A stretch of 64,000 bases of DNA, from positions 558,001-622,000 of the forward strand of contig JAJJXM010000010.1 of the NCBI GenBank assembly GCA_024516155.1. Direction: 5' to 3'. Below, piece by piece: positions 11,645-23,500 of the stretch (positions are counted from its first letter, which is position 1; every line of letters starts with the position of its first letter). Source of the DNA: Pyronema omphalodes. Taxonomy: Eukaryota > Ascomycota > Pezizomycetes > Pezizales > Pyronemataceae. Both the position numbers and the translations under genes were made by a program. Under the pieces are notes generated by a model. The model had not been told where the DNA came from. It saw only the letters and a program-made list of their open reading frames with translations, and searched no databases.

Positions 11645-14600
11645 AGCTTTGGTGATATGGAGAGGAGATGGATGGAGCTCGTCAAGCCGTAAACTCCCAA
11701 AGATGGGGGGCGGGGGGGTGGAGGAGCTTTTGAATACCCGCAACTCCAACTTTCGATCTACTGCTTAATGCATTTTCTCATATGAATCGTTTTAAATCCC
11801 TTTTGGGCTTGCATAGAGACTGTTCATTTTTGCCTTTGGATAGGCAACTGGACGGCGTTACATTCCGTATTTGGGAATTCCCACCGTCACATCCGGGGGA
11901 AATGTCCGCGTGCGTATGTAGAGTTTCTATCAGAGGGAAGCTATGGCTGCGCGGACACTGTGGAGGATTATCAATAGTTACTAGCTTCTATTTTCGAAGC
12001 TTGATTTGTTTGTTGGCGAAAGATCAGCTTCGGCACGATATTGATTCTCAAAAGTCCCGCCTGATGGATCAGTCAACAAGGCACTCACTGGTGGATGATG
12101 TGATGCATCGACGCAGGTACGTGCATGCTGTGTTCCCCTCCTCCCGGCATCATCCTGGCATGCTGTGTTCACTTCTCCCGGGGCCCAGGCATTCCCTGGA
12201 GCATGCTAGCCGGAATAAGTAATAGACCGAGCCAGTCCAAGCCAGCCAGAGCCAGTCTCGCGAAAGTCTGCGAGAGGCTGCGAGACATGCTCGTGGCAAC
12301 CCCGCCAACCCCGTCAAACCCCCAGTAGAGAAAGAGAGTTGGCAGCCACTCACAGCATCACCATCGTTCTTTTCACCCGGTGACGTCCTGGATTCCTCAG
12401 AAAAAGCGTATGTATGTAGCCCCCGGTTAGAATCCTCGGCAATAACGTCCAGCCACCCGCCGTCATGTCATGTCTTTCTTCAGCTGCCAAAGTTTCTATG
12501 TACATATTTAGCCTCTGATCAACTCAACCAGGATATATATCTTCCAACTGTAACCTTGGTAACTCTGCAACGCCCATAGCCGATACATATACTGATGGCT
12601 GCATACATTTATACATGCATGTATATAGACAAACCTTTGAACTCAAAATCATTCCATGATCCTGTAGAATATGCGTACAGTGGAGCACATGTTCTTGAAT
12701 CCCATGATCGAGCTTGTTTATATTATGGATACATAACACGGGAACAGTTTGAATCACGCGGGTGATATACACTCTCTACATACCATCTAAAATAATCCAC
12801 ACCTTCTAATCCATAATTCATCTCATCATTGAATAAATCATCCATAATCCACAACCCACATAGAATAATCACCCACTATCCCTAGCGTCTCGAAAATCCA
12901 TAGATAATCCGTAGATCATGTGCCAATCTCTGAGTTGTCGACCCAAACTTCGTCAAAAGAATGAAAGAAAGGATTACTATACTCCGGCGATCAAATGAAT
13001 TACCCCGGAATATAGTTAACGGGATAAGAGGTACCGAGCGAAGATGGGGGATCTACGGTAAATCCCGAAGAGGAAGAAGAAAAAAGCCTCAGGTTTCGTG
13101 CACGGTGCGGGGTAGAAATAGGCTGCGAAAACTATGTAAACAGTGGAAACTGGCTATGGAAACGATAGAAATTTGTGAATTATTGTCTACTATACCTTTT
13201 CTAAGATTTTTTGATTTGTGTTTTTTTTCTCTCTTTTGGTATAGTATACAGTATTGTGGTTATGAAGTTTTTCATGTACCTTAAGCGGATTCAAAATTCT
13301 GCAGTGGGTATTAAGGCACAGGCACAGACTCAGGTACAGTTCTACATAAATGAATAACAAAAAACCACGGGATGCGTGATGCGTGATGTGGGATGCGGGA
13401 TATAAACACGCCTTATGTCTGCCTCACACACACAAGAGTCTCAAGTACATGGAAAAATCAGTCGCATCTAATCATATCTACATATAATATCAACTGCCGT
13501 ATGTACTTTAGGTTCTTCAGATTCTTCGGAGTCTTCAATACATATCACTTGTGAGATATATAGTACAGGATATCTCCGTTCATCTTGGATATCTCCGTTG
13601 ATTCCGTTGACTCGGTCGATATAAAGAACCTATAATCTATAGCCCGTAACCCATGCTTCACTGCCATGGGTCATGGTTCATGGTTCACAGCCTATAGATC
13701 ACGGGCGATATATCAACATCTCATGCCCTCATGCTCTGTTGCTCTGTTGCTCTTACCTAACTAACTGAAAATATGCAACCACAGCTACGACCACAACCAT
13801 GACCATGATTCTTCAGCCTCTCAACCTCCCTAAGTTTCCATTACAACCCACAGTTTACAATTTACAGCCCACAAAATTTAATAAAGAAATCATCTTTTTA
13901 CCGTCGAGGATTTCTTTACCATAGTTAGTATCTGGTATTTCGGGATGAGGGGGTGGTAAATTGTAATATATCTTGCATATTCTTGCCGGAAAGAAACGAG
14001 GGGGGTTGTGAAGCGTACGATATGTGACTCGACTCGGCTCGGGTTCTTGGGGGATTGGGGTCATGGGTCATGGGTTATGGGTGATGGGTTATGGGTGATG
14101 GGTGATGGGTGTTTTATGGATTTTCATGTATCCTTAAGATCCCTCATGGCAACTTAACTCAACTCAACTCATGTGAACTCAACTCAAGGAACTATGTATG
14201 TATCGATATTATATTTCGTCTAACTTAAAACAACACCCCGAGGATTTTATCTCTATTTAAAACAGTAATTTCACTTTAATTTACTTCACCATCTGCAATA
14301 AGTACCATGCGTGGTAACTCATGATCCCGCTTCCAGCTTCCATCCCCCAAACTTCAGAACTTCAGAACTTCAGAACTTCAGCCCTACAGCGTTAGTCCCT
14401 TTAGTCTCCTTAGTTGCAGCATAATGGAGCTAACTTTATCGTGTCATTGGTTTGTGGGTCACGTGTTTTTCACGGTGCGTGCATCTAGATAGATATGGTG
14501 CCTGGGTTGAACTTTGAAGGTTCGAAGCTTCAGGTTTGAGCATGTGTATATATGAGGCTTTTTCAAGCTGGCGTGCTGCACTTGAGGCCCGAGCTGGGTG

Positions 14601-15256
14601 TGCTGTTGCTTTTGTGCAGCTTCGAGGCTTTGCGGCTTCGCGGCCTTGTGTCTTCGGCCCGCTTGACAGCTTTCCCCACGGGGAAGTTAGATAACACGGT
14701 TTACAATTCGTACAAAGCTTAAAATAACGAGTAATTCGAACTTTTGGAATCCGTCAGTTTTGTCGTGAGTTTCTGGATAAAGCGAGTGGATCGAGATTCG
14801 TGGTGTCGAGTTTTGAGCGGGAGGCTGCGGAAAGCGCGGAGTTTCACCATGGAATAAACATCTACATCTTTAGAAATGCAGCATGTCAATCTTCCATAGT
14901 TTCACTCTGTCTATTCCGTTGACACTTTTGCCCGCTTTCGATCTTCCACCGTAGCCTCCATCTTTTCTTCCAATTGTCGATGTTGAGATTCGTGTGTAAA
15001 ATTCAATGTCGTAGCAAGTGGTGGATTTTTGGCGAGGCACACATTGATGGACGGTCACATATTCCACAACAAATTTCCTTTTTGAAAAAACCCGAACCGA
15101 TTCGCCATGCATTTGTACATCCTCACCGCCTTTATTTCCAGCGATGTTGACTTTTTGAGTACAATCGAAAAACAATCATTCCATAGAGAGAAAAAAGTTG
15201 TATTTAACGCCCATTTTGTTGACCCTCCAATTCGTTCCGTGACCGGGATGAATAAT
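11645..15256. other. 3.6-kb gene-free spacer
   Basis: I found no gene between the mannosidase start and RPS29. The stretch contains many GTATGTATG and ACATAC microsatellite fragments, an ATGGGTG-type repeat at about 14060-14110 and CTTCAGAA copies near 14350. Open frames such as 12961-13284 lack family resemblance. The last few hundred bases should contain the RPS29 3' UTR. Confidence 0.5.
14060..14114. repeat. Imperfect 7-bp tandem repeat (ATGGGTG/ATGGGTT)n
   Basis: Seven to eight degenerate copies alternate ATGGGTC, ATGGGTT and ATGGGTG. Non-coding spacer. Confidence 0.8.
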
Positions 15257-15594
15257 TTACCGGTACTATTCGATTCGTTAGTTTCGTGTTTCGCCATTCG
15301 ATCATGTAACCCCATTTCGTTGACGTGGTCGTAGAAAGTGTAGGTGGATATCCGTACCTTGACGAATCCGATGTCGGCGGACTTCTCACGGAAGCACTGA
15401 CGGCAGACGTTCAATCCGTACTTGCGGATAAGACCGGCCTGGTGAGCGCAGACACGGCTGTTTTTCGTTTTATTAGCAAATCCGTTTGATCGCTAAAATT
15501 ATAGTTTGTAGGATTTATCGAATGTGGCGTACCATTGTCTGCTGCCCTTTCCGTAGGTGCGGGGACGGGAGTACCAAACAGTCTCGTGGGCCAT
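15257..15594 (-). CDS. rps29: 40S ribosomal protein S29 (uS14)
   Basis: Exons 15594-15533, 15457-15358 and 15265-15257 give exactly 56 aa, the universal length of eukaryotic S29. The protein starts [19 protein letters not shown]. It carries the zinc-binding cysteines of C-x2-C...C-x2-C form (CRVC, CRQC) and ends FVK-Y-R. S29 sits in the head of the small ribosomal subunit. The last exon is only 9 nt (Tyr, Arg, stop). I placed it because the second exon runs on past the family end, a GTACGG donor follows FVK, and a TAG acceptor with a CTAAC branch site lies 92 nt away and restores YR-stop. It is divergent from APC13 with 392 bp between the start codons. Confidence 0.93.
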
Positions 15595-15986
15595 GATTTC
15601 GGTTTTGAGTTCTATATTCACAAATTCGTGATCAGCGGATTGCAATTTTGTGGATAAATTTTATCGACTCGTTCTTTCGCGCGCGACGACTGGATTCCGT
15701 AGGCAAACGTACTCGCTAGTTAAACGGGATGGCAGCGGGTCTGTGTCGTCGGTCGGTCGGTCGATCGGTCGTTTTTCGTCTTGTCGGGATGAGATCCTTG
15801 GTGTTGCAACTGAGCCTCCCACCGTCCTGCGTTGTGTGTGCGCGGCACTAACGGCAGTCAGTACACGCTAAGGGTACAAGCCCTACTCCGTAAAGAAGCT
15901 TAAGGTAGCTGGCAGAGCCTCAACGCGTCAACTTGGCTTGCTAGCTAGCTAGCCAGGGTTAAGCAAAGTTACTCCACACAATCAAC
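15595..15986. promoter_or_regulatory. Divergent promoter RPS29/APC13
   Basis: 392 bp between two outward-facing start codons, holding a CGGT/CGAT-rich stretch (15745-15775) and nested GCTAGC repeats near 15930-15950. It must contain promoter elements of both genes. I cannot assign individual factor sites. Confidence 0.5.
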
Positions 15987-16403
15987 ATGGTAGGCAACCG
16001 CGAAACCATAACCAGCCAATGAGGATTTCTGCTGACATTGAAGATAGTCTAAAGATTCAGCTCGCACTCACGTTCATCTTAACTCAGGCCGCTTCGCAGA
16101 CCTCTTCGAGGACTTTTGTCGCGATAGAATCCCCGACGATGACATCTATGTCCCTCCGCATCACCAACCTATTAACCCAGAGGATGAGGACGACGTGATT
16201 CCTGACCAGCATGGTATTAACTCTATGAATCTAGGTCGCATTATACAGGTGCTAATGATACCACTACAGCCGCCTTCGGAATTACCCAAGCCCAGCAGAA
16301 GAAGCGTGAGCCGGCGTGGCAGGACCTTGCCCTTAACGACTTGATGCGCGAGGGCATGTCGAGCGGCGGTCCTGACGAGAAGCCCAAAAAGCTTCCTCGG
16401 TAG
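15987..16403 (+). CDS. apc13: Anaphase-promoting complex subunit 13 (Apc13/Swm1)
   Basis: Exons 15987-15989, 16048-16213 and 16270-16403 give 100 aa. Diagnostic fungal Apc13 features are GRFADLFEDFCRDRIPDDDI, the acidic NPEDEDDVIPDQHAAFGI block split by the second intron, and EPAWQDLAL, matching the WxDLAL motif of human APC13. The subunit stabilises the TPR arm of the APC/C ubiquitin ligase in the nucleus. The first exon would be the ATG alone: the next bases are a GT donor, reading on gives a stop after 11 codons, and a TGCTGAC branch site plus TAG acceptor open the conserved frame (SKDSARTH...). The donor GTAGGC is weak. An alternative is an upstream exon contributing a different N-terminus. 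Confidence 0.85.
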
Positions 16404-16592
16404 ATACTATGTCTTTGACGCAGTGAGGACTACATATCATACTCAGGGAGTTTGGCGTTTATTACTACATCCTTTTGCTTGAGCTTATTGGCATTTACGA
16501 TTATTTTAGCGAGTCGAATAAAGAATATCCATATTACTATTATATTTAACTGTATCGCTCGTGAATTCTATGTGTCATCCAGAATCAACCAT

Positions 16593-17330
16593 TCAATCTT
16601 CTTCTTCTTCCCAATCCTCCCTTTCTCTCATATCTCCATAAAGAATTTCACAAACTCCTCCAATAGGCACATCCAGCACCGCATCAGTTCCCCTACTCCA
16701 CAACGCTTTCCAATCACCTCCTATTGCCCCAGCTGCGACAATATCTTCCCACTTCTCACTCTTCTCCGCTTTCGTAGCTCCCACTTCCGTAGCATCCCCC
16801 ATATCCCTATGCTCTGGAAGTACAGCAGCGATATTTCCTCCCACATCCACGACTGTTTCCAGTGCATGTAACGGAAAGGTCAAAATCCCCGTATTATACC
16901 CCGCCAACGCCGCAAATATATAACACACCAGCACAACCAGATAGCTAGGCAGTGCTAAACTCCACCATCTGGAAGGGTAATAGCTTACACCGACTGCCTC
17001 TAATACCGCTGCGGGAGCGAAGGACCAGAATATGTAGAGTAAAAACGAAACCGACGAAATCACGTAAAGAGTGAAGCCATAGTATTCGTATGTAGGAACT
17101 TTCGGGGCATAACGAGCCGATCGGGAGGAGAGTGTGTTACTATGGGTGATGCCTTCGCTGTCGGAGCTGTCGGGAGTGGTGGGACGGCTAGGAGTGAATG
17201 GCGGCCGTAGCAGTGAGGTGAGGGACGGAGATGGGGGTAATGGAGTTGGCGGCCGGTTGTAGAAGGGTGGTGCAAAGGTCGGGGTTGGTGAAGGCGGCCG
17301 AGGCGGGGCAAGAGACGAGGTTCGGGGCAT
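16593..17330 (-). CDS. gpi19: GPI-GlcNAc transferase subunit P (Gpi19/PIG-P)
   Basis: Single exon, 245 aa. Gpi19 is a small membrane subunit of the complex that moves GlcNAc onto phosphatidylinositol, the first step of GPI-anchor synthesis on the ER. The PIG-P core is visible: YYGFTLYV at about 83, a first membrane segment (about 85-104), YYPSRWW, a second membrane segment (about 126-143) and a C-terminal DVPIGGVCEILYG motif. The N-terminal 80 residues are Pro/Ser-rich and look disordered, a common fungal extension. The frame is open further upstream, but only through a GTG, so the ATG at 17330 was taken. It is convergent with APC13 (190 bp) and lies 191 bp from the COG2 stop on the same strand. 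Confidence 0.9.
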   Translation of the reverse strand: MPRTSSLAPPRPPSPTPTFAPPFYNRPPTPLPPSPSLTSLLRPPFTPSRPTTPDSSDSEGITHSNTLSSRSARYAPKVPTYEYYGFTLYVISSVSFLLYIFWSFAPAAVLEAVGVSYYPSRWWSLALPSYLVVLVCYIFAALAGYNTGILTFPLHALETVVDVGGNIAAVLPEHRDMGDATEVGATKAEKSEKWEDIVAAGAIGGDWKALWSRGTDAVLDVPIGGVCEILYGDMREREDWEEEED

Positions 17331-17521
17331 TATTGTTGGACTCGGGAATGCACGCACGTGTGTTCGCGATATCTGACACTTGGAAGTCGCGACGAGCTAC
17401 CGGTGGCTTGGCTCATCAAAGAGCATTCGCTTGTTTCAGTATCTTAAACACACCATGGAGAATTTTCGGTATTGTAGAGGTTTAATTAATTTCTTTAAAT
17501 AGAGATATTAAAGCTGTTACA

Positions 17522-18368
17522 TTATTTCTTGGTTCCTTTGAGAGCTTTGACGGCTACGCTTTCCGCCCCAAGGTCAGCGAAGAGCTTGATAAGCTCTAAA
17601 CTCTTTTCGCCGTCTTTCCCTTGACGGGCCTCCCGCAATGCGCTCCGGAGATCAATCAATAGTGTGTCTTTGATCTTTGTAATCCGTGGCTGCTGAGCTT
17701 TTACGAATGGGTGCTCCGATGGAACCTTAGGTAATAGGAATTCCACCACATAGACATATGCGGTTACCAGCTTCCGTAATCGCCGTGTACTCGTCAAGCT
17801 CTCCCCATCTTCCAAGAATCCCGGTGGTCCAGTAGAAGCTCCATCTAGTAGTAATAATGCCGAAAGCTCGTCTAGACGTTGGGCCAGCGCAAGCAAGTTT
17901 CGCACAAGCACCTATTTCATCAGCTTCATTGTTACAGTGACTCAAGATTCGTAGCCAACATACCTTCTCTTTCCTAATCCTCTCCTTTATCGCCAACTCC
18001 TTCTTAACCTCTGATTTTGTCTTCTCGATATTTTTGATAACCGTCTCGACCTCCCTCCTAAACCCAAGTAATCCAACCTTCAAATCCTCGACTCTAGCCT
18101 CCCCTCCTTTAACGGAGCTTCCCAACCCCACAAAGTCGGCATAATCCCTATTAACTAACTCCACCAGTTCCGTTTCGAGGTCTCTACTTCTCGTTCTAAG
18201 CTCCGTCCTAAGGTCTTCCAGCGTTTGATGACGATTCCTTAACGAAGCCAGGAATTCATGGGGCGAAAAATCCGCGTGTGTAATCGAAAATGCATCCTGA
18301 GCTAAAGGAGCAGGAAATGGAAGCTCACTCTCGGAATCGGAGTCGCTGGGTCCGAGTTGAAATGACAT
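17522..18368 (-). CDS. cog2: Conserved oligomeric Golgi complex subunit 2
   Basis: Exons 18368-17964 and 17911-17522 (52-nt intron) give 264 aa, the short fungal form of COG2. COG tethers retrograde vesicles at the Golgi. The N-terminal family signature is clear: DAFSITHADFSPHEFLASLR followed by a heptad-rich coiled coil and ELVNRDYADFVGLGSSVKG. The C-terminal half is helical, ending in basic KALKGTKK. The second exon starts with GTG after a TAG acceptor. Reading the intron through would replace the conserved helix with unrelated residues. Its ATG lies 220 bp from the divergent POL32 ATG. Confidence 0.9.
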
Positions 18369-18588
18369 GGCGGGGTTGGTGGGCTAACTTCCACTATGAG
18401 CTGCTTTGCCGGTTGGGTAGCTGTACCTGACCTGACGGAGCCGCATCGCGGGTTGGGGTTGGACGCGTGCACGGCTGGGTTGCTAAGGCGATCCGCTAAA
18501 AAGCTAAAGGGCTGGGACGCGAACTTTCACGTCGCGCTGGGTAATTCGAGATTCAACCAAAACCAGATTCTACCACAGAACGCCGAAC

Positions 18589-20096
18589 ATGTCCTATACA
18601 GACTATCTGAACGCTGAGATTGCAGAGCGGAAAATTGTTAGCTATTATACTTTTCTTCAAAATTTGAACGCAAATTAACGATGTGAATAGATTACTTACC
18701 GTACCTTGAGTCGCCAGCAACAAAAACATGTCAATGTCGCAAAACAGTTTGTTCCTACGTATCCCGAATATCCGTACAGAGTCTGATTAGACAGAATGCT
18801 CTGGGAGTTCTACGAAAGCGCGAATAAGAAGGAACCTGGAAGCATACACGCTACATACCTGATTACTGGATACCGAGAGCGCCGGGTCGAGGAGACGGTG
18901 GATGAGGGTGGGGATACTATTATGGATGCATCGCCACCATCTGGGCAAGGTGCTTCCGGAGAGATGAAGGCTATTGTTGTTTGTCCCGAGGAAAAATTGC
19001 AGGAGACTAAAAAGTCTTTCGTGCGGATAAGCAGCATCCACATCTACAGTGTTGAACCGAATAAGATCAAGGTACGTTCCTACTGTATCCTTTTTTTGGC
19101 GCCGCTAATATCAGAAAAGGACATTAACATCATTGTCGGCGCATGTGAAGAATTTCTGAAGACCCATCTGCACAATTCCTACGACGACCGACAGAAAGGG
19201 CTATATGGAACGATCCGTAATAAGGAGGCAAAGGTGAATTGGAACAATATAATTCTTTGGGATTGAAAACTAAGTGCGTCCCTAGCCCCATGCCGGCCGT
19301 GCACCAGTTGTTCAAGCTGCCAGAAGCAAGCCAGCTGTGGCAGCTCCTGCCCCCAAAACCGTACCAAAAGCTACATCTACTCCTGCACCCAGTTCGGCAA
19401 AGACGAAACAGGCCTCTGCTGCTTCAATGTTTGCAAAGAAGCCGGCGGTTGCGAAAAAGCAGGACTCGCAACCTTCCGAGTCGGAACCCGAACCGGCGAA
19501 GAAACCAGCTGCAAAGAAGGGCTCACAGCAAGCGTTTTTCTCCAACTGGAAGTCACTAGAAAAGAAGACTGCAAAGCTTGAGATAACACCTGGTATGGTT
19601 GCTTTTCATAAATTCAGGATTTTCACTAACAGCGCAATCAGAAGCCGAACCAGAAGCTATGAAGATCGACACTGACTCCGAAGGCGATGACGAGGCTGAA
19701 CTGGAACCGCCAAAGCAAGATATTGCCGAAGAAAGCAGAAAGCGAATGGTTAAGCAGCAGGAGCTGGAAGCCATGATGGAATCTGACGATGACGAACAAC
19801 CCCCACCTAAAAAGAAGATGGCATCGCCATCACCCTCACCTCAAAAGGAAGAGAAACCAGAACCAGTGAAAGAAGAGCCTCGCAGACGACGTGGAAAGAG
19901 AAAGGTTACCAAGAAGGTGACTACGAAGGATGAAGAGGGATATCTTGTGACGAAGACGGAGACCACTTGGGAGTCATATTCGGAAGATGAAACGGCACCG
20001 CCACCACCCGCCTCGAAGCCAAAGGCGGCACCTGCCAAGGCAGTAAAAAAGCCCACCGGACAGGGAAACATTATGAGTTTCTTCCAGAAGAAATAG
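18589..20096 (+). CDS. cdc27: DNA polymerase delta subunit 3 (Cdc27/Pol32)
   Basis: Six exons: 18589-18636, 18691-18746, 18795-19071, 19120-19233, 19286-19592 and 19642-20096, giving 418 aa. The subunit links polymerase delta to PCNA. Evidence is the N-terminal ITYRTLSR...HVNVAKQMLWEFY domain, KEPGSIHATYLITG, a long Lys/Pro/Ser/Glu-rich disordered middle, and a C-terminal PIP box QGNIMSFFQKK (PCNA binding) at the very end, as in the family. Introns of 48-54 nt were placed by frame and family fit. The 48-nt third intron is in frame without stops, so retention would add 16 residues. The fourth donor (GTGAAT) is weak. The order of the first two exons is well supported because each restores conserved residues. 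Confidence 0.87.
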
Positions 20097-20525
20097 GAAA
20101 TTTAACACTGTATTATATCTTTTGTATAATGACGATATTAATAGAGGGATGGTAATTAGGAGGCGCAAAAACGTGCCTCTTTAAGAAGCTATGTATCGTC
20201 AATTGATCATAGTATGACTCTTTTGCTGTGTATAAATAACTGAACATCAATAATATCCCGGGCATTGATGATATTCCTCCTCAATTTCTTGAATGCATGT
20301 CTGACAAAAGGCGGGTAAGAGTCATGCTCATCTACAGGGGTTACTCATTAGAGTCATGCTAGTAGATGCCCCACTATACAAGAGTCGCTTCTGCCCCACC
20401 CGATCGTTTGACGAATCTCCCAAGTGACCTTTCGCAGTTCAACTTGATTCGGCAGCGCGCTCGCAGACACGAGTTAACCGAATCGCCTTCACCTCAATTT
20501 TACGGAAAGCCGTCCCAGTACAGCC
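20097..20525. other. Spacer POL32 to IleRS
   Basis: 429 bp between two plus-strand genes. It holds the POL32 3' region and the IleRS promoter, with a Kozak-like AGCCATGG at the IleRS start. A near-duplicate AGAGTCATGCT occurs at about 20310 and 20350. No gene seen. Confidence 0.5.
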
Positions 20526-23500
20526 ATGGATTTCCCTAAGGAGGAAGAGAGAATCCTTGAGTTCTGGCGCGAGATCGATGCGTTCCAGACCTCTTTGAAG
20601 CAGTCCAAGGGAAAGAAGCCCTTCGCATTCTACGACGGTCCCCCATTCTGTACTGGGTGAGCGCTATGACATCACCTGGTATATCTGGGCGCGCTGCTAA
20701 TGCAATTACAGTCTCCCCCATTATGGACATCTTCTCGCAAGTACCATCAAGGACATTGTTCCTCGTTACTGGCACATGAAGGGATACCACGTCGAGCGTC
20801 GCTTCGGATGGGACACCCACGGACTCCCCGTTGAGTACGAGATTGACAAAAAGCTTGGAATCAAGTCTAAGGACGATGTTATGGCTATGGGAATTGAGAA
20901 GTACAACGCTGAGTGCCGTGCTATTGTCATGAGATACTCTACCGAGTGGCGCCAGACCATTGACCGTCTTGGACGTTGGGTTGACTTTGATGATGACTAC
21001 AAGGTCAGCTTGCTATAGTATTGAAGCTTCAAGCAACATTTGCTGACCTATGCTGTAGAGTTTGTACCCTAGCTTCATGGAGTCCGTCTGGTGGGTCTGC
21101 AAGCAGTTGTTTGAGAAGAACCAGGTCTACCTTGGATACAAGGTCATGCCCTACTCTACCGCATGCACCACTCCTCTCTCCAACTTCGAGGCCCAACAGA
21201 ACTACAAGGATGTTGTTGACCCTGCCGTCGTCATCTCTTTCCCCCTCGTTGAGGACCCCAAGACTGAGCTTTTGGCATGGACCACCACTCCCTGGACCCT
21301 TCCTTCCCACACCGGAATCGCTGTCCACCCCGACTTCGAGTACATCAAGATCCATGATGAGAAGAGCGACCGCCACTACATTATCCTTGAGTCTTGCTTG
21401 AAGACTCTTTACGGAGAGAAGGGATTGAAGAAGGCGAAGTACACTGTGCTTGAGAAGATTAAGGGTAAGGACATGTTGGGATGGAAGTACACTCCTCCCT
21501 TTGACTACTTCTACGAGAAGTTCAAGGACCACGGTTTCAAGGTCTTGAACGCCACCTACGTTACCGCTGAGAGCGGAACTGGATTGGTTCACCAGGCTCC
21601 TGCCTTCGGAGAGGACGATTACCAGGTTGCTATGGACCACGGTGTCGTTGACGAGACCAGACTCCCTCCCAACCCCGTTGACGAGTCTGGACGTTTCACC
21701 GCCGAGGTTCCTGACTTTGTTGGACAGCACGTCAAGGATGCCGACAAGGCCATCATGAAGATGCTCAAGGACAAGGGACGCCTCGTTGTCCAGGAGACCA
21801 TTACCCACTCTTACCCCTTCTGCTGGAGATCCGACACTCCTCTTATCTACCGTGCTGTTCCTTCTTGGTTCGTCCGCATTACCGGTATCGTCCCTGACAT
21901 GCTTAAGAACATTGAGGGATCTCATTGGGTTCCCGGAAATGTCAAGGACGGACGTTTCGGATCTTGGATTGCCAACGCTCGTGACTGGAACATCTCCCGT
22001 AACAGATACTGGGGAACTCCCCTCCCTATCTGGATGTCTGAGGACCGCGAGGAGATTGTCTGCATCGGCTCCATTGCTGAGCTTGAGGAGCTCTCTGGAG
22101 TTACCGGTATAACTGATCTCCACAGAGACAGCATTGACCACATCACCATTCCCTCCAAGAAGGGTAAGGGTAACTTGAAGAGAGTCGAGGAGGTCTTTGA
22201 TTGTTGGTTTGAGTCTGGATCCATGCCTTACGCTTCCAACCACTACCCCTTCGAGAACAAGGAAACCTTTGAGGGTGCTTTCCCCGCTGACTTCATCTCT
22301 GAGGGAATTGACCAGACCCGTGGATGGTTCTACACCCTTTTGGTTCTCGGAACTCACCTTTTCGGTGTCTCTCCTTTCAAGAACTGTATCGTCTCTGGTA
22401 TCGTTCTTGCTGAGGACGGAAAGAAGATGTCTAAGCGTCTTAAGAACTACCCTGACCCAACTATCATCATGGACAAGTACGGATCCGACGCTTTGAGATT
22501 GTACCTTCTCAACTCCCCCGTCGTCAGAGCCTTGACTTTGAGATTCAAGGAGTCTGGTGTCAAGGAGATTGTTGCAAAGGTTTTGCTTCCTTTCTGGAAC
22601 TCCTACAACTTCTTTGAGCAGCAGGTTCAGCTCTTGAAGAAGCTTGAGGGAATTGACTACAAGTGGTCCCCTGAGAAGGGTGCCTCTTCCAACTTCATGG
22701 ACAAGTGGATTCTTGCCTCTTGCCAGTCTTTCTTGAAGTTCGTTAACGAGGAGATGGCTGGTTTGTATACCTTCAAACCCTAAAATAATGCCCTAACTAA
22801 CATATACAACAGCCTACCGTCTCTACACCGTCGTCCCCCGCATGTTGGAGATGATTGATAACATGACCAACTGGTACATCCGTTTCAACCGTAAGCGTCT
22901 GAAGGGAGAGTACGGAGTTGAGGACACCATCCATGCTCTTAACTCCCTCTTCGAGGCCTTGTACACTCTTGTCCGTGGAATGGCCCCCTTCACCCCCTTC
23001 TTGACCGACAATATCTACCGTCGTCTCCGCCCCTACATCCCCGCCGAGACCCTCCCCGAGAACTCCGAGTCCGTCCACTTCCTCCCCTACCCCGAGGTCC
23101 GTGAGGAGCTCTTCGACGCCGACACCGAGCGTAAGTTCTCTCGCATGCAGAAGGTTATTGAGCTTGCCCGTGTTTCTCGTGAGCGTAAGGCTATCGGACT
23201 CAAGACTCCTCTCAAGACTCTTGTTGTCATCCACCCTGACCAGAGCTACCTTGATGAGGTTGCATCTTTGGAGAGCTACATCACCTCTGAGCTTAACGTT
23301 CGTGACTTGATCCTTACTTCTGACGAGGGCAAGTACGGAGTCGAGTACAAGGTCGTTGCCGACTGGCCCGTTCTTGGAAAGAAGCTCAAGAAGGATGTTG
23401 GAAAGGTCAAGAACGCCCTTCCTTCTGTTACCTCTGAGCAGGTCAAGAAGTTCGTCGCCGACGGATCTATGGAGGTTGCTGGAATCAAGATCTTGACTGA

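Noticed and set aside
14870..15414. Minus-strand frames continuing past RPS29 exon 2
   Set aside because: They are intron 2 and 3' UTR read through; the family ends at FVK-Y-R, which the short last exon supplies.
21029..22357. 442-codon open frame antisense to IleRS
   Set aside because: It overlaps a certain gene, has repetitive Leu/Val/Ser/Asp/Gly composition and exists because IleRS avoids codons that read as stops on the other strand.
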